Shown piece after piece: positions 1 to 6,914 of a stretch of 16,122 bases of DNA. Numbering within the stretch: the stretch's first letter is position 1; every line of letters begins with the position of its first letter. Source of the stretch: JALSRY01 sp964428275 (lineage in GTDB: Bacteria > Planctomycetota > Phycisphaerae > UBA1845 > Fen-1342); assembly GCA_964428275.1 (NCBI GenBank), contig CAYRXN010000356.1, positions 1 through 16,122 of the forward strand, given 5' to 3'. A program made the translations under genes and the position numbers. Below the pieces are notes generated by a model that saw nothing but the letters and a program-made list of their open reading frames with translations, was not told the origin of the DNA and did not search any database.

Positions 1-1908
1 CAGGCGAAGATTTGCGGCGGTGCCGTGACGGTCCGGGTCGCCGACGACGGTCGCCCGCCTCACCGCGATAACCTCCAGATTACCTGGGTGCGCGGCGGCA
101 CGCGGCGACAATGGCGCCCTGGCGATCTGGACCGCGAGAACCTCGGCGCGCCGTTCCTGGCGCTCGACAACCTCTGGCGCGACCTGATCCCCGCCGGCGT
201 ACATCCGCACGATCCGCTGCGGCCGCTCGACGACTACTGCCACAACGTCGCCATCCTCACGCACACCGTCGAAAACGCCTACCGCGCGCAGACGGGCCGC
301 TTCATGGACTGGCGGCAGCGCAACGAGGAAATCAAGCTGCTTCTGCGAGGCGCGGCGCCGCAGCGCCTGGATTGCTGGCCGCCCGAGGTTCTGCGCGCCC
401 GTGAGATCGTCCGCCACAGCCCGCCGGGGCTGCTGACGCGCAGCGGGCTGTCGATCTTTCGCGACGCCACCTGGCCGTGGAACGCGGACGCGCAATGGAT
501 CGAGCCGCCTCCCGACCCGCGGCCGGTCGTTCTCTACCTGGTGTACCACGATTGCGACTGGCGGCTGGCCCTGAGCGAGCTGCGGGCGTTGCTCGGTCCA
601 CCGCCGGAAATCCCACCGTTTCTGCTGGGGGTGTGGTATTCGAACTATTCGCGTCTGGGAGCGGCGGACCTGGACGCCCTGGCCGGCCGGTTCGCCCGGT
701 ACGATCTGCCGCTCGACGTGCTCTGCGTGGACATGGACTGGCACGGGCGGCGCTGGCATGGGTATACCTGGAACCGCGACCTGTTTCCCGACCCGCCCGC
801 GTTCGGCCGTCGGCTCGCGCAGCTTGGCCTCCGCGCAACGCTCAACGTACACCCGCTCTATGTTCCCCTCGACGATCCGCGCACGCCCGAATTCGTCTTG
901 CGTTCCGGCCATCCCGGAAAACCGGTCGAGCCCGAACCCGACTGGCAGGTCACGCACGAGGAGCCGCTGCTGAAGATCGACATCCGCGACTTGCGCCAGG
1001 GACGTGCCTATCTCGACGTTTTCCACACCGCCGTCGAGCGGGACGCCTGCAACTTCTGGTGGATCGACGGCTGGGAACGCCGGCCCGACGGACGCGGCGA
1101 GTGTACGTGGCTCAACCATATCTACCGGCGGCACCTCGCAGCGCAGCCGCGGTGTACGCCGATCGTGCTGGCCCGCGCCGGCGGGCTCGGGGCGCACCGC
1201 GATCCGATCGTGTTCACCGGCGACGCTTGCTCGCAATGGGAGTCGCTGGCGTTCGAGGTCGAGACGTCGATCCGCGCCGCCGGGGCGCTGCTGCCTTACG
1301 TGTCGCACGACATCGGCGGCTTCTATCACGACCCGGAGGACCGCGACGAGAACAAGCCGCCCGACGATCTGTTCATCCGCTGGGTGCAGTTCGGCTGCCT
1401 GAGCTCGACGATGCGGTTGCACAGCTTCGACGGCGTGCGCGAGCCGTGGCGGTTCGCGCCCCGGACGCTGGAGATCTGCCGGCGATTCATGCATCTGCGC
1501 ATGCGGCTGATTCCCTATCTGTACGCGCTGGTGGGGGAGGCGCACGAGACGGGCCTTCCGCTGCTCCGGCCGATGTGGCTGGAGTTCGACGACCAGGACG
1601 CCTACGAGTGCCTTGGCCAGTACATGCTCGGCGACGCGCTGCTCGTCGTCCCCGTGACCCGCCCCGACGGCGTGGTTCGCTTCTGGGTGCCGCCGGGCGA
1701 CTGGCACGATGCCTTCACGGACCGGACGCTGCGCGGCCCGGCGTGGGTCGAGCGGACCATTGCGCTGAAGACCATGCCTCTGCTGCTTCGTGACGGGAGG
1801 GCGCTCGCGCTTGGTACATCCGCCGCCCGGGCTGACGCCGTGATGGCAGGACCTCGCCGGCGGGTCAGTGGCCCCGCGTGGGCAGCCTGCCTGGGCAACT
1901 CTTGCTGA
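1..1908 (+). CDS. GH31 family glycoside hydrolase (alpha-glucosidase/alpha-xylosidase type), 5' partial
   Basis: This is a retaining alpha-glycosidase of family GH31, probably acting on alpha-glucosides or alpha-xylosides; the exact substrate cannot be read from the sequence. The frame is open to base 1, so the N-terminus lies outside the window; the GTG at 25 is inside the N-terminal beta-sandwich and is not the real start. The (beta/alpha)8 barrel begins near base 610 (FLLGVWYSNYSR), followed by DVLCVDMDWHGRRWHGYTWN. The predicted nucleophile is the Asp of WWIDGWE (codon 1066-1068). The predicted acid/base is the Asp of VFTGDACSQWESL (codon 1222-1224), followed by HDIGGF and MRLHSF. The C-terminal beta domain (MLGDALLVVPV, FWVPPGDWHD) is typical of the family. 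Whether the protein is exported is unknown because the signal region is missing. The last 30 or so residues are low-complexity and Ala/Arg-rich. Family assignment is firm; specificity is not. Confidence 0.93.
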   Translation, partial: QAKICGGAVTVRVADDGRPPHRDNLQITWVRGGTRRQWRPGDLDRENLGAPFLALDNLWRDLIPAGVHPHDPLRPLDDYCHNVAILTHTVENAYRAQTGRFMDWRQRNEEIKLLLRGAAPQRLDCWPPEVLRAREIVRHSPPGLLTRSGLSIFRDATWPWNADAQWIEPPPDPRPVVLYLVYHDCDWRLALSELRALLGPPPEIPPFLLGVWYSNYSRLGAADLDALAGRFARYDLPLDVLCVDMDWHGRRWHGYTWNRDLFPDPPAFGRRLAQLGLRATLNVHPLYVPLDDPRTPEFVLRSGHPGKPVEPEPDWQVTHEEPLLKIDIRDLRQGRAYLDVFHTAVERDACNFWWIDGWERRPDGRGECTWLNHIYRRHLAAQPRCTPIVLARAGGLGAHRDPIVFTGDACSQWESLAFEVETSIRAAGALLPYVSHDIGGFYHDPEDRDENKPPDDLFIRWVQFGCLSSTMRLHSFDGVREPWRFAPRTLEICRRFMHLRMRLIPYLYALVGEAHETGLPLLRPMWLEFDDQDAYECLGQYMLGDALLVVPVTRPDGVVRFWVPPGDWHDAFTDRTLRGPAWVERTIALKTMPLLLRDGRALALGTSAARADAVMAGPRRRVSGPAWAACLGNSC

Positions 1909-1985
1909 ACCCCCCGGAGATCAGCGGGGCGGAGCGCGATGGCGAGGGTGGCTCGCCGGCGATTCCGGGATGTGGGCTCCGCGAT

Positions 1986-2025
1986 GGAGCCCGGTCGGGG
2001 CGCCGGGTCCGCAGTGCCATTTTTT
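1986..2025 (+). terminator. possible terminator of the GH31 gene
   Basis: A GC hairpin pairs GGA(G)CCCGG (1986-1994) with CCGGGTCC (2003-2010), with a one-base bulge and an 8-base loop. Six T residues follow at 2020-2025. The T run is about nine bases from the stem, farther than in a standard intrinsic terminator, so this is only a candidate. It lies in the 211-base gap after the GH31 stop. Confidence 0.35.
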
Positions 2026-2027
2026 GC

Positions 2028-2057
2028 TTGCAACCTGTGCGCACCGCGCGCTACACT
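2028..2057 (+). promoter_or_regulatory. candidate sigma-70-type promoter for the secreted dockerin protein
   Basis: TTGCAA (2028-2033) and TACACT (2052-2057) are separated by 18 bases and lie about 60 bases before the ATG at 2120. The match to TTGACA/TATAAT is moderate. No operator-like palindrome stands out between it and the gene. Confidence 0.45.
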
Positions 2058-2119
2058 GGGCGCGGATACAGATGTCGGCGACGCCGACGGGCCAATTCCG
2101 ATCCTGGTGGAGTCCCATC

Positions 2120-4783
2120 ATGTACGTTCGTACACGCGCGCCTGGTTTGTTGCTTGTGGTTCTGATAGCTGCCGCTGCCCGTGCCGGCTTGCCGGTCTTC
2201 GACTACGACGGCGATGGCGATATCGACTTTGCGGACTATGTCGAGTTCGTTTCCTGTCAGACGTCCCCTGTGGAAGCGTTCGACGTGACGGCTGCCGGCG
2301 GGGGCGGTGTCGAGACGGGGGATATCGGCGGCACGTCGGTGGATGATCCCGGCGACGCTGCGTCTGCCCGGTCGCACGAGGCGCACACCGTCGGACCTTG
2401 CCGGCTGGCGTTCGACTGGGACGACAACGGCGCCATCGACATGCGGGATTTCGCCAGGTTCGCGCGCTTCTTCGACGGCGGAAATCCGGCGGACTGCAAC
2501 GGGGATGGTCTGCCCGACGATCTCGAGCTGGCCCTGCACTATGCAAGCGATTGCAACGGCAACGGTGTGCCCGACGATTGCGATATCGCCGCCGGCACGG
2601 CGGCGGACTGCGACGCCGACGGTGTGCCCGACGACTGCGTCGAGTTCGGTCTCACCGTCGAGGATGTCTTGCCGGTGAGCGAGAACGGTGCGGACGGCTA
2701 TCGCGTGACCACCACCGGCGGCATTTTCGACGTGCTCCCGTCGCACATCGACGTCCGCCGGCGGATCGACCCCGCCACGCAGGCCGTCGATCCGAACGCG
2801 CCCGTCGTGGCGCGTCTGTCATTCGACGCATCGCTCGGTGAAATCACGGTTCACTGTCAGACGGCCCAGTCGTGCGAGTTGCGGGCCGCTGGCGGCTTGC
2901 GAATCCGGATCGGCGCGGATTCCCTGGTGATGCTCACCGCATCCATACGCGACACGATCAGCTACACGTATGAGTCTCTGCTCAGCGATCCCACCTGGGT
3001 TGCCCGAAAAGCCCCCAGCGAGCCGGCGGCGCCGGGAGACGAAGGCAATCGCATGTGGGCCCGTCTCGGCGAAGGTACGATCCACCTTGTTCCGCCGGAC
3101 AGTGAGGCGCAGGTCATCGGCGGCAGCCTGTCGGACCCGATTCACGTGACGCTGCCGCCCGAGGCGCAGTCGGCGCTGGCCGTATTTCCGTCACGGCCGA
3201 TCGATCTTGATCGACTTTACGGAGCCGACGCCCGGCCGCACGTCATCATCTCGCTTACCGACTGGCCCTCCTGGGGGCAGATCATTACCGATCCGGACAC
3301 GCTCGACGAGCTTGCCGGCGAGGGGTTCGGGACCATCGTCCTGTTCAACGGCTTCTACGATGATCGTCCCTGGGGATACTGGCCGCATGCCTCCGTGGAT
3401 GATCCGCGGCTGCATTATGCCTTTGCGCATCCCGAACGAACGGCGCGTTTCATCCGCGCCGCCCATCGTCACGGCTTCAAGGTTCTGGCGTACATGCTGC
3501 CGGGCGCGTTCTCGACGGACGATCAGGACATCGCGGACACCTTGCGCTGGATGGGGGAGTTCCAGGCCCGCCACGACCTCGACGGTTGGTATCTGGACGG
3601 CGGAGAGCCCTACCCCGGCGGTGACTGGCCCGCCAATTATGCGTTCATCCGCGCCGTGCGCCGGCAGGTCGGCGATGAGGGCATCATCTACCACCACAGC
3701 ACCGTAGACATCTGGGGCGGACGCGGCAGCGACGTCGTATTCACGCCGCTCGAAGCCTGGGAGGACTTTACGCTGCGTGGCGAGGTCGGCGCCAACGCAG
3801 AGGTCCGTGGTCCGGACGATCCGTTCCTGGCCGATATCTGTGCCGCGCACAGCGGCGTGCTGGCTGCTCAGAAGGTCCGCAGCCACGGTGCCGCGATGAC
3901 GATCGCCGAGAGCACCCGGCTCTTCCAGCAGAACCTGTGGGGTTACTACGCCGACAACGCCTGGGTCGTGGCCAATCAGCCCTTCTGGGCCGATCACGGT
4001 TTGCAGCACTGGCGCACCAGGCAGGCCGAGTACCTCGCGGGTGGCGATTTCAGCATGGCCTACGACTGGCCGCCGGCGTGGTACCACGCGCTCGATCCCG
4101 ACACGGACGTGTCCGCTTCCACCACGGTCAACACCATTACCGTCGAGTTCGCCACGCCGCACGCGATCACGTACGGTGAAATCCGCGTGGTCTATGATGA
4201 CCCCAACCGCTACAGCTTCGATCATGCGTGGGGCAGTGAGCAGATTTTCATCATCGAGCGGGACTGCACGCCCTCCAGCCAGCACACGATCACGGCCGAA
4301 TTGCCGGAAAACGATCGCGGCCTCGACTACCGCGTGCTCGTGCGCGGCTACGAGGGCTCGCCGGCAGCGTGCGGCAACGGGGGCGATCAGACCATGGCCG
4401 GCGACAACGGCGTGTGGGGTACGGTGATCGTCGTGCCCGCGACGCTGGACTGCAATCACAACGGGATCGACGACGCCATCGACATCGCCGAGGGCGCCAG
4501 TTGCGACATCGACGAGAACGGCGTGCCGGACGAGTGCGAGATCTACGAGTGCGCGGAGGGGGCCGCGCCTGATCCCGATTGCCCGGACGCGGACGTGAAC
4601 TGCGACGGTGAGGTGAGCGTGTTCGACGTCATCGTCGTGATCAACAGTGCCAACTGGGGCAAGTACACGTGCAGCGACGATCCGCCGCTCGATCCCCGCG
4701 CCGACGTCAATCGCGACGGAGTGGTGAATTACTTCGACCGCGCCGCGGTCGAGCAGAGCCCCTGCTATAACCAGTCCCCCTGA
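2120..4783 (+). CDS. secreted protein with calcium-loop repeats, TIM-barrel glycosidase-like centre and C-terminal dockerin
   Basis: The protein has 887 aa from the ATG at 2120, chosen because GGTGGAG lies 6-12 bases upstream and a signal peptide follows (residues 1-22, LLLVVLIAAAARA). An upstream in-frame start at 1868 would add 84 residues of non-signal sequence overlapping the GH31 end. Residues 27-46 and 98-117 are two dockerin/EF-hand-like halves (FDYDGDGDIDFADY, FDWDDNGAIDMRDF). Residues 125-173 hold three loops of the DCNGNGVPDD kind. Residues about 370-660 look like a glycosidase TIM barrel: HVIISLTDWPSW, RHGFKVLAYMLPGAF, and DLDGWYLDGGEP, where D493 or E496 would be candidate catalytic residues. 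A beta-rich region follows (about 665-770), then two more calcium loops and a type I dockerin-like pair (ADVNCDGEVSVFD at 824, ADVNRDGVVNYFD at 861). I do not recognise a named family for the centre, so glycosidase activity is an inference. Likely role: extracellular or surface glycan processing. Confidence 0.85.
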   Translation: MYVRTRAPGLLLVVLIAAAARAGLPVFDYDGDGDIDFADYVEFVSCQTSPVEAFDVTAAGGGGVETGDIGGTSVDDPGDAASARSHEAHTVGPCRLAFDWDDNGAIDMRDFARFARFFDGGNPADCNGDGLPDDLELALHYASDCNGNGVPDDCDIAAGTAADCDADGVPDDCVEFGLTVEDVLPVSENGADGYRVTTTGGIFDVLPSHIDVRRRIDPATQAVDPNAPVVARLSFDASLGEITVHCQTAQSCELRAAGGLRIRIGADSLVMLTASIRDTISYTYESLLSDPTWVARKAPSEPAAPGDEGNRMWARLGEGTIHLVPPDSEAQVIGGSLSDPIHVTLPPEAQSALAVFPSRPIDLDRLYGADARPHVIISLTDWPSWGQIITDPDTLDELAGEGFGTIVLFNGFYDDRPWGYWPHASVDDPRLHYAFAHPERTARFIRAAHRHGFKVLAYMLPGAFSTDDQDIADTLRWMGEFQARHDLDGWYLDGGEPYPGGDWPANYAFIRAVRRQVGDEGIIYHHSTVDIWGGRGSDVVFTPLEAWEDFTLRGEVGANAEVRGPDDPFLADICAAHSGVLAAQKVRSHGAAMTIAESTRLFQQNLWGYYADNAWVVANQPFWADHGLQHWRTRQAEYLAGGDFSMAYDWPPAWYHALDPDTDVSASTTVNTITVEFATPHAITYGEIRVVYDDPNRYSFDHAWGSEQIFIIERDCTPSSQHTITAELPENDRGLDYRVLVRGYEGSPAACGNGGDQTMAGDNGVWGTVIVVPATLDCNHNGIDDAIDIAEGASCDIDENGVPDECEIYECAEGAAPDPDCPDADVNCDGEVSVFDVIVVINSANWGKYTCSDDPPLDPRADVNRDGVVNYFDRAAVEQSPCYNQSP

Positions 4784-4852
4784 CCGGCACGCCGCGCGGC
4801 GTTCGAGTGCGAACGGCCGAATCCCTGGCAGGTTCGGCGGGCGCAACAGGAA

Positions 4853-4880
4853 GGCGATGCCGGCCGGGGCCGACATCGCC
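4853..4880. terminator. hairpin between convergent genes, possible bidirectional terminator
   Basis: GGCGATG (4853-4859) pairs with CATCGCC (4874-4880) and CGGCC (4861-4865) with GGCCG (4868-4872), with one C/A mismatch between the two stems. It sits in the 133-base gap between the convergent stop codons at 4783 and 4917. AA precedes and TT follows the stem, but no real T tract is present on either strand. A smaller hairpin, GTTCG-AGTG-CGAAC, lies at 4801-4814. Confidence 0.45.
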
Positions 4881-4916
4881 TTGCGTCGGTGTCATCTCTG
4901 ACCAGTCGCGTTCCGC

Positions 4917-6092
4917 TTACGGCACGAGCACGATCAGGCTGAACGTCGCATCGGTAAAGAAGTTGAGCGGCGCGGTGCGGATCATCACCTCGAGCTCCAC
5001 CTCATCGGCGGCGTTGTCGATGCTGATGACTTCCCAGAAACCGAAGGCCTGGGCGGTCGATCCGCCGGAGCCCGGAGGCCCGCCGTCGGTGTGGAGCGCC
5101 TGGACGCTGACGAGCGTGACGATCTGCTCGGGGACGTAATCGGTGCTGCTGTCGGGCAGCTTGACGATCACGCGGTAGCGGCCGCGGGTGGGCGGGGCGC
5201 CCGGAGGATTCGCCGGACGGTAGACCCGCAGGATGCCGGTGGCCGAGCCCGCGGCGGGCACCCAGTTCGGTCCGCCGGGATCGTTCGGATCGGGGATGTC
5301 CGCGCCGGGGATGATCGCACGGGCGACCACGCCGGTGAGATCCTGGCCCGGAGCGCCCTGGCAGTCGAGGGCATCCCACACGCCGTCGCCGTTGACGTCC
5401 TCGTTCGGATCGTTGATGCCGTTGCCGTTGAGATCCCAGCAGTCGACGCCGTCGGCGCCATCAGCGCCTTGGCAGTCGAGGGCATCGAAGTTGCCGTCGC
5501 CGTTGGTATCTTCGGCCGGGTCGCCGACACCGTTGCCGTTGAGATCCCAGCAACTGATGCCGTCGGCGCCATCGGCACCGTCCTGCCCGTCGGCGCCGTC
5601 CTGACCCGCAGCGCCCTGGCAATCGAGGGCGTTGTAATTGCCGTCGCCGTTGACATCTTCGGCCGGGTCGCCGACACCGTTGCCGTTGAGATCCCAGCAG
5701 TTGATGCCATCGGCACCGTCCTCACCCGGCTCGCCGGGCGCGCCGGGGGCACCCTGCGAGGACTGTCCGTCTTGTCCCGCGGGCCCCTGGCAGTCGAGCG
5801 CGTTGAACTCGCCGTCGCCGTTGATGTCTTCTTCGGGGTCGTTGACGCCGTTGCCGTTGAGGTCCCAGCAGTTGATACCGTCGGCGCCGGGGGCGCCGGG
5901 GGCACCCTGCTGGCCCTGGTTGTTCTGGTTGTTTTCGTCGATCAGCTGCTGCGTGGTGGCCACGGAAGCGCTGTACCACATGGCGTCCATCAGGCCCGAA
6001 ACCGCAATGTCCTTGCAGTCGAGCCGGACGTCCATCGCGAGGATGGACGCAAAACAGAAAAATCCCAAAATCGCCGATGATCGCAGTTTCAT
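4917..6092 (-). CDS. secreted collagen-like protein with four Cys-bracketed double calcium-loop cassettes
   Basis: The protein has 391 aa. The ATG at 6092 is preceded by GAGGAGG six bases upstream, so it is preferred over an in-frame start seven codons earlier. Residues 1-20 (MKLRSSAILGFFCFASILAM) look like a signal sequence, though the cleavage site is not clear. Residues 58-250 alternate Gly-X-Y stretches (GAPGAPGAD, GAPGAPGEPGEDGAD, GQDGADGQDGADGAD) with four cassettes of the form C-WDLNGNG-x-DP-xED-xNGDG-xxxALD-C. The cassettes lie at residues 75-101, 132-158, 181-207 and 218-244. Each has two Asp/Asn calcium-type loops, and its flanking Cys residues are always 26 apart, which suggests a disulfide or a closed fold. 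The linkers shrink along the chain (30, 22, 10 residues). Residues 252-391 are Cys-free and beta-rich (GRYRVIVKLP, EVELEVMIR, ATFSLIVLV). Gly-X-Y segments normally trimerise, so an extended, calcium-stiffened surface or matrix fibre is inferred. No enzymatic motif is visible. Confidence 0.88.
   Translation of the reverse strand: MKLRSSAILGFFCFASILAMDVRLDCKDIAVSGLMDAMWYSASVATTQQLIDENNQNNQGQQGAPGAPGADGINCWDLNGNGVNDPEEDINGDGEFNALDCQGPAGQDGQSSQGAPGAPGEPGEDGADGINCWDLNGNGVGDPAEDVNGDGNYNALDCQGAAGQDGADGQDGADGADGISCWDLNGNGVGDPAEDTNGDGNFDALDCQGADGADGVDCWDLNGNGINDPNEDVNGDGVWDALDCQGAPGQDLTGVVARAIIPGADIPDPNDPGGPNWVPAAGSATGILRVYRPANPPGAPPTRGRYRVIVKLPDSSTDYVPEQIVTLVSVQALHTDGGPPGSGGSTAQAFGFWEVISIDNAADEVELEVMIRTAPLNFFTDATFSLIVLVP
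5361..5870 (-). repeat. four-copy intragenic repeat encoding calcium-loop cassettes
   Basis: Four 81-base coding units (5790-5870, 5619-5699, 5472-5552, 5361-5441) are near-identical in DNA as well as protein. They share the cores GTTGAGATCCCAGCA and GCCGTTGCCGTTGAG, read on the plus strand. Start-to-start distances are 171, 147 and 111 bases because the collagen-like linkers differ in length. Such an array can expand or contract by recombination and can be collapsed in assembly. Confidence 0.9.
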
Positions 6093-6372
6093 AAGATGAC
6101 CTCCTCGGATCACTCCCCTTGGGGTGTCCGTGCGAAACGTGCGGACTCCCCGGGTTGGGTCAGAAAACGCTTTGACACTTTGAGAAGCAGCCCTGCCTGC
6201 TGCTCATTGTACGCCAGTAACCTGCCGATACTCCACCGCTTAGCGAGAAAAAAGAGCGATCAATCAATCGTCCGAAAACACCGGAAGACGCGGCCCGTCA
6301 CGAGCAGGACCGGCTGCTCGCTTTCGTACCAAGTTGTTACCATTATCGTGGTTCCCACCTGGCCCGCAAGTA
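6093..6372. other. 280-base intergenic region upstream of the collagen-like gene
   Basis: No gene is seen here. Two hairpins are visible. CGAGCAG (6301-6307) with CTGCTCG (6314-6320) has a 6-base loop and lies about 50 bases after the small lipoprotein gene's stop; with no T tract it is a weak terminator at best. GAGAAGCAG (6182-6190) with CTGCTGCTC (6197-6205) has one mismatch and lies in the presumed 5' leader of the collagen-like gene. TACAAT on the minus strand (6206-6211) directly precedes that second hairpin and could be a -10 box, but no good -35 box lies at the right distance. A run of six A (T on the minus strand) is near 6247. Confidence 0.4.
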
Positions 6373-6693
6373 TTACCGGACCAATACGGCTGACCGGACC
6401 GAAATCGACTCGTGCGTGAAACCCCCTCCGTACCAGGTCGGCGAATAGTACGACTGGTCGTCGTAGATCACGACGTTGTACGTCGAGACGTCATCGAAGA
6501 TGTACCCCGCCGGCGTCGAGGGCCAGGCGGAACGCTGAGCGTGCAGTTCCGCCAGCCCGGTCGTGTCGGCGTAGGGTCCGAGCACCAGGTTGGGGGCGGG
6601 GCGTCCGCGCTCGCTCCACAGCACGTTGCCGCGGGGAGAGGCACAACCCAGCGCTGCGAGAAGCATCAGAGATATCGCCGCCACTTTCCACAT
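6373..6693 (-). CDS. small lipoprotein of unknown function
   Basis: A 106-aa protein starting at the ATG at 6693 (a GTG directly upstream is possible). Residues 1-16 form a short lipoprotein signal with a lipobox (SLMLLAALGC), so the mature protein should be lipidated at the Cys. The mature part is rich in Tyr, Trp, Gly and Ser, with VIYDDQSYYSPTWYGGG near residues 75-90, and ends in SVRSAVLVR. I recognise no family. GAGGTG lies immediately before the ATG, too close for an ordinary ribosome site; see the promoter entry. The gene stands alone between the S9 terminator and the collagen-like gene on the same strand, and the hairpin at 6301-6320 may end its transcript. Confidence 0.72.
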   Translation of the reverse strand: MWKVAAISLMLLAALGCASPRGNVLWSERGRPAPNLVLGPYADTTGLAELHAQRSAWPSTPAGYIFDDVSTYNVVIYDDQSYYSPTWYGGGFTHESISVRSAVLVR

Positions 6694-6699
6694 CACCTC

Positions 6700-6730
6700 A
6701 TGCTAGGAGCGTTGCGTGACGCTTTGTCAA
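6700..6730 (-). promoter_or_regulatory. candidate promoter of the small lipoprotein, possibly leaderless
   Basis: On the minus strand a perfect TTGACA (plus-strand TGTCAA, 6725-6730) is followed after 19 bases by TAGCAT (plus-strand ATGCTA, 6700-6705). A start seven bases past the -10 would fall on the A of the ATG at 6693, which would make the transcript leaderless. The 19-base spacer is long, so the -10 choice is uncertain. Confidence 0.4.
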
Positions 6731-6839
6731 TACTTTTTCGTGCCGTGGCAGGTGGTTTCGGTCGATTTGGTTTTGCGTTGCCGCATACGCGTTTTTATGG
6801 GTTCCCGAGGCGAAGAAAATGCGCCCGTCGCCCGCGTGC

Positions 6840-6873
6840 AAAAAGAAACGCCGGGCTCTCGGCGAGCCCGGCG
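6840..6873 (-). terminator. intrinsic terminator of rplM-rpsI
   Basis: On the minus strand a perfect 10-bp stem CGCCGGGCTC/GAGCCCGGCG (6849-6858 with 6864-6873, 5-base loop) is followed directly by TTTCTTTTT. It lies 41 bases after the rpsI stop codon and is the clearest terminator in the window. Confidence 0.93.
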
Positions 6874-6914
6874 CGAAGACGTCTGCCGGCCGCAGGCGCG
6901 GCGCGGTCTCCAGA

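Noticed and set aside
3191..4876. A 561-residue minus-strand frame opposite the dockerin protein
   Set aside because: It is rich in Val/Ala/Arg/Asp as typical for an antisense frame, and the plus strand encodes a signal peptide, calcium loops and a dockerin pair.
5361..5870. CRISPR-like regular repeats
   Set aside because: The repeats are in-frame coding units of 81 bases with variable spacing and collagen-coding linkers, not short palindromic repeats with unique spacers.
5091..6080. A 329-residue plus-strand frame with regular AVAVEIPAVDAVGA-type repeats
   Set aside because: The repeats are only the complement of the calcium-cassette repeats. The minus strand has the signal sequence, strong ribosome site and meaningful motifs.
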